DNA of 32,423 nucleotides, taken from the NCBI GenBank assembly GCA_903907985.1, contig CAIVQG010000066.1, positions 1 to 32,423 on the forward strand, in the 5' to 3' direction. This stretch comes from an uncultured delta proteobacterium (GTDB lineage Bacteria; Desulfobacterota; Syntrophia; Syntrophales; Smithellaceae). This document shows positions 1 through 6,045 of this stretch, one piece after another (position 1 is the stretch's first letter; each line of letters begins with the position of its first letter). Both the position numbers and the translations under genes were made by a program. The notes below the pieces were generated by a model. It saw only the letters and a list, made by a program, of their open reading frames with translations, ran no database searches and was not told where the DNA came from.

Positions 1-17
1 CCTAAAGTCTTTTTCAT
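1..17 (-). CDS. Start of a leftward gene, first five codons (MKKTL...)
   Basis: Only the first codons are inside the window: ATG AAA AAG ACT TTA read leftward from position 17. The start is supported by a near-perfect ribosome binding site, AGGAGGT on the minus strand (26-32), eight bases upstream of the ATG, and by a sigma-54-like promoter further upstream. The product cannot be named from five residues. A Met-Lys-Lys beginning would suit a signal peptide or a pilin leader, but that is a guess. Confidence 0.5.
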
Positions 18-61
18 GATCTGTGACCTCCTGAGAGTCTGTTTGTTTTGCCTTATTCTAT

Positions 62-78
62 TGGAAGTATCGTGCCAA
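62..78 (-). promoter_or_regulatory. Candidate sigma-54 (-24/-12) promoter for the leftward gene
   Basis: The minus strand reads TTGGCACGATACTTCCA. This matches the -24 element TTGGCACG exactly, has the right 4-base spacing, and ends in TTCC where the -12 consensus is TTGC, so one important base differs. The predicted transcript would start about 34 bases before the ATG at position 17. The fit of position and the -24 block is good; the -12 mismatch keeps confidence moderate. Confidence 0.45.
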
Positions 79-135
79 AAACCAGAAGATCAAACAATTC
101 TTTATAACATCATGATAATACAGGACAATAATCGC

Positions 136-170
136 TGAGGGGCAGTCCGGATAAATATGACTTGCCCTCA
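136..170. repeat. Imperfect inverted repeat / hairpin in the left intergenic region
   Basis: The arms at 136-147 and 159-170 pair at 10 of 12 positions (TGAGGG..AGTC with GACT..CCCTCA) around an 11-base loop, with one 2x2 internal mismatch. It lies about 60-90 bases upstream of the sigma-54-like -24 element, where an enhancer-binding activator would bind, so it could be an upstream activating site. A pyrimidine-rich run follows on the plus strand, so a weak terminator is the alternative. Confidence 0.35.
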
Positions 171-436
171 TCTTCTCTGTTTCTTTAAATGAAATGTTCA
201 AATGGGTTGAACGAAATGTGAAGATAATTGAAAAAAGGCATCTTTATATTGACATGTTAGCAACAAATAGAAATGTCCTATTTTGCAGCACATGGTTGGT
301 CCACTTTTACAATGTTTACGGGAATCATTTTAATTGCTTACCGTTGCTTGGTCCAACCGATCTGCGTAGGTTGCATTATGCTGAGCCAAGGAAATATTAT
401 TGAGAAATAAAAAATAGCAGGATTTGGCTGGACATG

Positions 437-445
437 TGGTATAAT
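437..445 (+). promoter_or_regulatory. Extended -10 promoter candidate for the haemolysin III gene
   Basis: TGGTATAAT gives a perfect TATAAT preceded by the TGn extension. There is no good -35 at the right distance, as is common for extended -10 promoters. Transcription would begin near 452, leaving a leader of about 85 bases before the ATG at 539. Confidence 0.35.
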
Positions 446-538
446 TACTATGGTTAAAACAATATGGAATCTTTTTTATCAGGCTACTGATCTTCCCTTT
501 GATGGCAAACCAAAAATCCGGGATAAAAGGAAAAGACA

Positions 539-1189
539 ATGTCAATTAGAACCCAGGAATCTTTTAATTTCTACTCACATCTGGCCGGCGCCATTGCGGC
601 GGTGGTCGGTACGGTATTTTTAGCGCTGGTTGCTAGCTATTCGGCATCAGCATTGATTACTGCTCTGATCTATGGATTCTCGATGGTGTTTCTCTTTTTA
701 GCGAGCTCACTCTACCACGCTTTCAAAAAAGAGGAAAATGAGAAGTCCTTCTGGCGGAGAATGGACCGCCTCGCTATCTTTTGCATGATTGCCGGCACCT
801 TCACCCCTATTTGTTATATGTACCTGGATGGTCCCTGGCGTTGGTCCATGATGGCTATTCAATGGGGACTTGTGGGATTCGGACTTATCTCTCAACTTTT
901 TTTCCCGCGCGCGCCGAGGATTCTTTATGCCGTTATTTATTTAGTCATGGGCTGGATAGCGCTCATTCCGATTAAACAAATACTTGCCTACATGAACCTC
1001 GCGCAGGGAGTTTTACTTTTTACCGGGGGAGTGTTTTTCACTCTGGGAGGCTTAATCTACGCAACAAAAAAACCAAGGCTTTTTCCCGGCATCTTCAGCT
1101 TTCATGAACTTTTCCACATCATGGTTCTGATCGGCGGCGGGTTGCACTATGCGATGATTTACAGTGTCTATTTTCATAATGTCGCCTAA
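539..1189 (+). CDS. Haemolysin III family (PAQR-type) integral membrane protein
   Basis: A 216-residue protein with about seven hydrophobic segments, the size and pattern of the HlyIII/YqfA branch of the PAQR superfamily. The three family blocks are present: SSLYH (His60), an arginine-rich stretch followed by Asp76 (RRMDRLAIF), and FHELFHIMV near the C-terminus (His189 and His193). In PAQR proteins these residues form a metal site inside the membrane. The start follows AAGGAAAAG five bases upstream. Despite the family name, bacterial members are mostly not proven haemolysins; YqfA-type proteins are linked to membrane lipid or fluidity homeostasis. A compact GC hairpin (GCCGG/CCGGC near 1212-1226) lies in the short gap to the next rightward gene. 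The family call is firm and the function is open. Confidence 0.9.
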   Translation: MSIRTQESFNFYSHLAGAIAAVVGTVFLALVASYSASALITALIYGFSMVFLFLASSLYHAFKKEENEKSFWRRMDRLAIFCMIAGTFTPICYMYLDGPWRWSMMAIQWGLVGFGLISQLFFPRAPRILYAVIYLVMGWIALIPIKQILAYMNLAQGVLLFTGGVFFTLGGLIYATKKPRLFPGIFSFHELFHIMVLIGGGLHYAMIYSVYFHNVA

Positions 1190-1235
1190 ATGGTATTAAA
1201 TATTTTGCCTAAGCCGGACTTACCGGCATCAGCAC

Positions 1236-2126
1236 ATGGTCGTAGTAAAAACGATGTTAGTATCAGCTGAATGTAAGCGCCTTATGCGCCGGGAATCACT
1301 TCTTTTTGCAAAGGATTATAAAAAACACTTCCTGGCCGGGGAAACAAAAGACAGTCATGTTGGAGAGCCCTACCTGCTGCATCAGGCCGGAACGAAGCGG
1401 GGAGTGCTTTTGATCCATGGTCTTATGGCCGCACCGGAAGAGGTGCGTGAATGGGCCGATTTTTTATATTCCCAGGGGTATACGGTCTATGCGCCCCGAC
1501 TGGTCGGTCACGGAACTTCCGCGGTTGATCTGGCACAATACAGCTATAACGACTGGGTGGATTCCGTAAACCGTGGACACGCCATCCTGAAAACCTGCTG
1601 CGAACAAATAGTTGTGGCCGGTTTCTCCACCGGCGCCGGGCTGGCACTGCATCAGGCCATCATTAAGCCGGAAGCGTTTGCGGCAGTGATCTCCATCAGT
1701 GCACCCCTGAAGTTCAAAAGCATCTCTTCTGGCTTTGCAGAACACCTCAACTATTGGAATTCTTTTCTGCGCGCTATGGGCATCAAAAACATGCGCCGGG
1801 ATTTTGTCGCCAACCATCCCGACAATCCGCATATCAACTATTCCCGCTGTCCTGTACGGAGTATCGTGCAGGTTAAGACGTTAATGAAAAAAGTATATAG
1901 GTCACTTCCCGCCCTGTCCATACCTGCACTGATCATTCAGGCGAACAATGATCCCAAGGTGTCGGGACGAAGCGGCAGGAGAATCTATAACCGGATTTCC
2001 TTTCCGGATAAAACGTATCGGGATGTTCACTTTCATCTTCATGGTATCGTCAGAGGCGAGATAACCCGTAATGTGTTTGCTGAAGTAGCGACCTTTCTGA
2101 ACCGGTTGAAGTGGCGGGCAAAGTGA
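1236..2126 (+). CDS. Alpha/beta hydrolase, carboxylesterase or monoacylglycerol-lipase-like
   Basis: A 296-residue single-domain serine hydrolase. The oxyanion strand reads VLLIHGLMAAPEE (57-69), the nucleophile elbow is GFSTG with Ser131, the acid is probably Asp239 (IIQANNDPKVSG) and the base His269 (HFHLHG). There is no signal peptide or membrane segment, so it is likely cytoplasmic. The layout resembles Est30-type carboxylesterases and monoacylglycerol lipases, with a cap region around 155-225. The start is uncertain: the ATG at 1236 lacks a clear RBS, and in-frame Met codons follow at residue 7 and 17; the conserved fold begins only near residue 50. It follows the haemolysin III gene by 46 bases and may share its transcript. 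The substrate cannot be told from sequence. Confidence 0.85.
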   Translation: MVVVKTMLVSAECKRLMRRESLLFAKDYKKHFLAGETKDSHVGEPYLLHQAGTKRGVLLIHGLMAAPEEVREWADFLYSQGYTVYAPRLVGHGTSAVDLAQYSYNDWVDSVNRGHAILKTCCEQIVVAGFSTGAGLALHQAIIKPEAFAAVISISAPLKFKSISSGFAEHLNYWNSFLRAMGIKNMRRDFVANHPDNPHINYSRCPVRSIVQVKTLMKKVYRSLPALSIPALIIQANNDPKVSGRSGRRIYNRISFPDKTYRDVHFHLHGIVRGEITRNVFAEVATFLNRLKWRAK

Positions 2127-2242
2127 CAGACGGAGCATATTTATGGAAACTACACAGATTAATCAATTATAATATCAGTATAATAGGGGGATATGCCCCT
2201 GCCTTTTCTAAGCCCTTTTACGGTTTGGCAAGATTGCATATT
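2127..2242. other. Convergent gap with a weak hairpin
   Basis: This gap lies between the ends of the rightward hydrolase gene and the leftward flavodoxin-ferredoxin gene. A short stem AGGGG/CCCCT (about 2185-2200) is followed after a few bases by TTTT. It may end the rightward transcript but is a weak terminator candidate. Confidence 0.25.
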
Positions 2243-3208
2243 TCATAAGTTCAATTCGGCCGGTTCTGCAATCTCGATACTATTACGCTTGAGGAATTCT
2301 TTAAAACCATAAACCGGTTTGCCGATAAAATTCATCTTCATCGCCTGAGTCGGACAATTATTGACACAACCGATGCAGGCAATGCAAAGCTGATAGTCCA
2401 CAGATCCCGCCGGCAAATCAATAGCACCGACCGGACACTTTTTCAGACAAGTCCCGCATTTGATACAAATGCTTTTATCAATATGGTGATTCGTAATCAT
2501 AAGCTTGGTCAAGCCAATTTGCGGAACAATGCCCATTAGAGACTCCAGTCCAAACTCGCGCTCAATCTGTTGCGTCCGGCCGGCAGCCACAGTGGCCAGA
2601 ATACTGTCGGCAAAGGCGCGCGCCTGCTGGTAGGTCTTTTCATTTGGGCGATCCTTGAAAGCAAGGATGCGCGCTGCATTGCCCGCAGACCAAGTCGGTG
2701 CAAATGTCGACATGTTTCCGAAGAGCCCCGTTCCAGCCGCTGCCCCGCCTTTCTCCGTCATTAGCTCCAGCAGTCCGCAGGCGGTGTTGTGCTGTCCGTT
2801 GCCTTTGCCGCCAAAAGTAACGTAAGCCGCCACAGATGTTCCTTCGATGCGCGGCAGTGTCTTTATCCAATCCCGCAAATTAACCGGCACATCCATGTAA
2901 TGCACCGGCGTGCCAATGGCAATCAAATCATAATTACTAAGAGTACTCTTATCAATTTCCCGATAATCCGCTCCATCCACCGCCAATCCCGCCTTTTCCC
3001 ATGCATGGCGGATAATACGGCCGATACGCCGGGTGTGTCCGGTCTGGCTGTACCAGATAACAAGAGCCCGCTGCGGATTTCTTTTACTGATCGGGTTTTG
3101 CGGCAGCTTCGCGTTGACGGAGGCCGACAATCCGGGTGCAGCCATGGTCAAGCAGCCGACTGCGCATCCAACCAGGCATCTCTTGATAAATATTCGCCGG
3201 TTTTCCAT
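2243..3208 (-). CDS. Tat-signal flavodoxin-ferredoxin fusion (EFR1-like)
   Basis: A 321-residue protein with three parts. Residues 1-33 form an export signal with a twin-arginine motif (RRIFIK, Arg4-Arg5), a mildly hydrophobic core and an AxA-type end near SASVNA. Residues 47-205 are a flavodoxin fold: WYSQTGHTRRIG is the FMN phosphate loop, followed by GTPVHYMDVP and TFGGKGNGQ. Residues 248-285 carry two [4Fe-4S] motifs, CIKCGTCLKKCP (Cys248, 251, 254, 258) and CIACIGCVNNCP (Cys275, 278, 281, 285). The soluble part resembles the EFR1 family of flavodoxin/ferredoxin proteins thought to pass electrons between FMN and Fe-S clusters. The Tat signal is the odd feature, since the protein would fold with its cofactors in the cytoplasm and act outside it. 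The ATG follows GGAG by five bases. Redox partner unknown. Confidence 0.85.
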   Translation of the reverse strand: MENRRIFIKRCLVGCAVGCLTMAAPGLSASVNAKLPQNPISKRNPQRALVIWYSQTGHTRRIGRIIRHAWEKAGLAVDGADYREIDKSTLSNYDLIAIGTPVHYMDVPVNLRDWIKTLPRIEGTSVAAYVTFGGKGNGQHNTACGLLELMTEKGGAAAGTGLFGNMSTFAPTWSAGNAARILAFKDRPNEKTYQQARAFADSILATVAAGRTQQIEREFGLESLMGIVPQIGLTKLMITNHHIDKSICIKCGTCLKKCPVGAIDLPAGSVDYQLCIACIGCVNNCPTQAMKMNFIGKPVYGFKEFLKRNSIEIAEPAELNL

Positions 3209-3376
3209 TATTTCTCCACGGTCAATCTTTGTTTAAGAGCCTCAATGATACCATCGATACTTCCTTTTTACTATTTTTATCCGCTGTTGCCCGCCATGGT
3301 TCTCTTACTGTCTGGTATAATAACTCTATATCACTAAATAGATAATGATCGGGCAGGAGTTTCCGGAAGATAAATA

Positions 3377-3405
3377 TTGACTTAATAATATAATTTCCAT
3401 ATGTT
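3377..3405 (+). promoter_or_regulatory. Sigma-70-type promoter candidate for the CoA-transferase/GNAT gene
   Basis: TTGACT (3377-3382) is followed after 17 bases by TATGTT (3400-3405). Transcription would start near 3412, about 65 bases before the preferred GTG start. A second TATAAT (3389-3394) is not correctly spaced from any -35. Confidence 0.4.
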
Positions 3406-3463
3406 TTTCCGCAATAAAAAACTGATCGAGTAAGTAGAATCTGATAATGCCTGAATTGTTTTC

Positions 3464-3470
3464 GAGGAGG
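3464..3470 (+). promoter_or_regulatory. Ribosome binding site that decides the start of the CoA-transferase gene
   Basis: GAGGAGG sits six bases before a GTG at 3477. The in-frame ATG at 3447 lies upstream of this site and has no Shine-Dalgarno sequence of its own, so translation most likely starts at the GTG and the ten extra residues are not made. Confidence 0.7.
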
Positions 3471-3476
3471 CCGGGT

Positions 3477-5333
3477 GTGTCTAAAACCTATCATGACAAA
3501 ATTGTAACCGCTGAGGAAGCAATCGGTCGCATCCCTCACGGAAGGCGCGTTTTTGTCGGTTCCTATTGTGGCGAACCGCAGCATCTTGTTTCTGCTCTCT
3601 TGCAGCGGACAGTTTCTTTCGCCGACATTGAAGTGGTGCGTTTTCTGAATCTTGAAGGTTCGCTCATGGGTCTTGTCGCTGACGAAACAAACGGTCAGAG
3701 CTATCATGTGCGTTCCATTTATCAGGGCTCGGGGATGATTGCGGGCTTGACCGTGGCCAAGCGTTTCCTGACTCCGATGAATCTCTATACCGTGCCGAAT
3801 CTTTTTCTCAAGAGGCATATCCCGATTCACTATGCCTTGATTCAGGTTACGCCTCCGGATGCTTTCGGTTGGATGAATCTCGGCATTTCCGTGGATATTA
3901 CACTCGCTGCCGCTCAGGCGGCTGATTGTGTCATCGTTCAGGTCAACCCGCAGCTGCCCCGCGTGCAGGGATACGGAATGATCCACGTGGATGATGTGGA
4001 TTTTATCGTCGAGCATGATGAAGAACTTTTAAGCACCTATCCTTTGCCTGAGTTGAATGCCGCCGAAAGCATTGCCCGATTGCTTACCAATCTTGTCGAT
4101 GACGGATCAACACTACATATTGGCCCGGGATTTTCCAGTAACCTGATCATGCAGGCCCTTGGTGAGAAGCGTGATCTGGGAATCCACAGCCTGTTTATTC
4201 TGGATTCCATGCAGGAACTGGCTATGCGCGGAGTCATTACCAACAGGAAAAAAGGATTCAATGAAGGCAAGATGGTGGCAGCGGGCGCCATAGGTTCACC
4301 GGAACTTTACAGCTATCTCAACGACAATCCGGCGGTGGAATTCCGACCCTGCGATTATGTAAGCAACCCGGCTATGATTGCGCGTCACAATAAGATGGTT
4401 GCAATAAACCGGGTTACGGCTGTTGATCTCAAAGGGCAGGTGGCGGCCGACGGGCTTCCCCAAAATCACTTTGCCGATGTGGCCGGTCTGGTGGACTTCA
4501 GCCGTGGCGCGGCTCTGGCGCCGGGCGGAAAGTCCATAGTAGTTGTTCCGTCTGTGAGTGAAAACGGGGAAAATAGCAACATAGTGATGGAACTGGATAC
4601 GGGAACCGTGACCATCACCGCCGCCGATGTGACCTACGTGGTGAGCGAATACGGAGCAGTTAATCTGTTCGGCAAGAATATTCAGGAACGGGCCATGGCC
4701 ATGATCAGCATCGCCCATCCGCGTTTCCGGGAAAGTCTTTTCGAGCAGGGACGGCAGAAGGGTTTTATCGGTCAGGAACGCACACTGCAGGAATCGCTCT
4801 ACGGAATATACCCGGCCTGGCTGGAGGAAAATGTAGAAATCGGCGGTCAGAGGATTGCATTTCGTCCGGTTAAATCTATTGATGACCGTCTTATTCAGGA
4901 GCATTTCTATGAGATGGATCAGGAGGATATTGCTAAGCGCTCTTTCGGCCGGCGTTCGCATTTTTACAGGCGCGAGATGGAGGATATGTTCCAAGTCGAC
5001 TACACTAAAAACATTTCCGTTGTTGCCTACTGTGGCGAGGAGGGGCACGGCAGGGTTATCGGCATCGGCTGTTATTTTCTGGAAGCCGGCAGACCCATGG
5101 GCGAGGTTGCTTATTCCGTCGCCAAGGAATGGCATGGCAAAGGAATTGCGGTGAAACTGCAGGAGAAGATTGTGGAAGCAGCCAGGCAGAATGGTCTACT
5201 GGGCTTGCACGCCATGATCCTGAAGGACAACCACTCCATGATCGGCTTGTTTAAGAAAATGCCTTTCGAGTTACATACATCGTATGAAGACGGCGATCTT
5301 TATATGACATGCCGTTTCGATGAGCCCAAATAA
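3477..5333 (+). CDS. Acetyl-CoA hydrolase/CoA-transferase family protein fused to a GNAT acetyltransferase
   Basis: The 618-residue protein (from the GTG at 3477) has an N-terminal acetyl-CoA hydrolase/4-hydroxybutyrate CoA-transferase module (about 1-445) and a C-terminal GNAT domain (about 455-610). The GNAT acetyl-CoA loop is visible as WHGKGIA (552-558). CoA-transferases of this family move CoA between acyl groups through a glutamyl-CoA intermediate on a Glu in a G-I-H-[ST]-E-M motif. Here that place reads GIHSLF, with Leu239 where the Glu is expected, and the preceding glycine loop is altered too (IGPGFSSN). The transferase half may therefore be inactive, use another residue, or serve as a CoA-ligand sensor for the acetyltransferase; this is inference. 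It is followed by a STAS protein and an ADP-forming acyl-CoA synthetase, which suggests a CoA/acetate metabolic context. The domain call is firm and the activity unsure. Confidence 0.85.
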   Translation: MSKTYHDKIVTAEEAIGRIPHGRRVFVGSYCGEPQHLVSALLQRTVSFADIEVVRFLNLEGSLMGLVADETNGQSYHVRSIYQGSGMIAGLTVAKRFLTPMNLYTVPNLFLKRHIPIHYALIQVTPPDAFGWMNLGISVDITLAAAQAADCVIVQVNPQLPRVQGYGMIHVDDVDFIVEHDEELLSTYPLPELNAAESIARLLTNLVDDGSTLHIGPGFSSNLIMQALGEKRDLGIHSLFILDSMQELAMRGVITNRKKGFNEGKMVAAGAIGSPELYSYLNDNPAVEFRPCDYVSNPAMIARHNKMVAINRVTAVDLKGQVAADGLPQNHFADVAGLVDFSRGAALAPGGKSIVVVPSVSENGENSNIVMELDTGTVTITAADVTYVVSEYGAVNLFGKNIQERAMAMISIAHPRFRESLFEQGRQKGFIGQERTLQESLYGIYPAWLEENVEIGGQRIAFRPVKSIDDRLIQEHFYEMDQEDIAKRSFGRRSHFYRREMEDMFQVDYTKNISVVAYCGEEGHGRVIGIGCYFLEAGRPMGEVAYSVAKEWHGKGIAVKLQEKIVEAARQNGLLGLHAMILKDNHSMIGLFKKMPFELHTSYEDGDLYMTCRFDEPK

Positions 5334-5387
5334 TATGGTTGGCTTGTAAGTGGTTGGTAGCTGTGAAATCAAAATTCCGGAGCAATG

Positions 5388-5463
5388 TGTCATTTCGAAG
5401 CGAAGCGAGAAATCTTAATGATAGCAAAAATATACAAGATATCTCCCGCTGGTCGATATGACA
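5388..5463. repeat. Imperfect inverted repeat, REP/MITE-like intergenic element
   Basis: The left arm (5388-5416) starts TGTCATTTCGAAGCGAAGCG and the right arm (5436-5463), read on the other strand, starts TGTCATATCGACCAGCGGG; about 20 of 28 positions pair around a 19-base centre. The left arm resembles the 'GTCATTTCGA...GCGAGAAATCT' family of intergenic repeats I associate with many bacterial genomes (from memory). Only one copy is in this window. It lies 55 bases after the CoA-transferase gene and may also end its transcript. Confidence 0.55.
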
Positions 5464-5576
5464 AGATTATAATGAGACACTACACCAGGGAATAATATAA
5501 AACACTAAGAAGAGAACTTATAAAACATACATCATCAAGAAGATGACAGGCTTATTTATCGATGGAGGAAAATTAG

Positions 5577-5930
5577 ATGGAAATTATCAGGGAGGAGCTA
5601 GGTGTGCGGTTGGTTTTTTTCGGTGTATCCGGTCGTGTTGATGCATTGACCTCGCCCCAACTGGAGCAAGAGCTTATGTCGGTTCTTGCCGAACAGGGTA
5701 AAATCTGCGTTCTTGATTTGGCGCAGGTTGATTACATGAGTTCGGCGGGCTTGCGCGTTCTTCTTATGTGCAAAAAAACCGCCGCCCGTAACAAGGGCAC
5801 ATTTGCTCTCTGCGGACTGCAGGAGGCAGTGCGCAAAATACTGGAAATGGTAGGTTATCTTCCGCTGCTGGAGATTTATCCGGACCGGCCAACCGCGCAT
5901 GATGCCGCCAGGAAACGGCTGGAAGGATAA
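5577..5930 (+). CDS. STAS-domain protein, anti-sigma-factor antagonist type
   Basis: A 117-residue single STAS domain. It has the classic phosphorylatable serine region, DYMSSAGLRVLL (Ser55/Ser56), after the strand CVLDLAQV, as in SpoIIAA/RsbV proteins. Those bind an anti-sigma kinase and release a sigma factor when the serine is unphosphorylated. The ATG follows GGAGG by eight bases, so the start is firm. No anti-sigma kinase, PP2C phosphatase or sigma factor is encoded in the window, so its partner must be elsewhere. It lies between two CoA-metabolising enzymes in the same direction, 115 bases before the synthetase gene, so co-transcription with the latter is possible but not shown. Confidence 0.9.
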   Translation: MEIIREELGVRLVFFGVSGRVDALTSPQLEQELMSVLAEQGKICVLDLAQVDYMSSAGLRVLLMCKKTAARNKGTFALCGLQEAVRKILEMVGYLPLLEIYPDRPTAHDAARKRLEG

Positions 5931-6002
5931 CAGTAAAAGTGGGAAGTCCGGGAAACACACGAACACTTTCCGCATCATGTGTGAATTATCATTGATTTAA
6001 AC

Positions 6003-6017
6003 TAGGGAATTTCCCTA
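6003..6017. promoter_or_regulatory. Perfect 15-base palindrome before the acyl-CoA synthetase gene
   Basis: TAGGGAATTTCCCTA is perfectly symmetric around one central base and ends 28 bases before the ATG. Its place in the leader suits an operator or a small mRNA hairpin just before the ribosome binding site AGGAGGAG. No regulator is known for it. Confidence 0.3.
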
Positions 6018-6045
6018 TTCCCCCCAAATAAGGAGGAGCAACACC

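Larger units (their letters stand above)
18..538. other. Gene-free stretch of about 520 bases
   Basis: I see no convincing gene here. The small open frames at 194-403 (+) and 330-545 (-) have no ribosome binding site, odd composition and no recognisable motif. What the stretch does hold is the RBS and sigma-54-like promoter of the leftward gene, the hairpin at 136-170 and a possible promoter for the rightward haemolysin III gene near 437-445. The middle (about 180-430) is AT-rich and unexplained. Confidence 0.5.

Noticed and set aside
194-403. 69-codon rightward open frame in the left intergenic region
   Set aside because: No ribosome binding site, no recognisable motif, and composition like non-coding DNA.
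3389-3394. TATAAT in the CoA-transferase upstream region as the -10 paired with TTGACT
   Set aside because: Only six bases separate it from TTGACT; the 17-base spaced TATGTT is the better partner.
3222-4016. 264-codon leftward open frame
   Set aside because: Mostly antisense to the well-supported CoA-transferase gene and without an RBS or motif.
4296-5135. 279-codon leftward open frame
   Set aside because: Entirely antisense to the CoA-transferase/GNAT fusion; His- and Asn-rich translation typical of a shadow frame.
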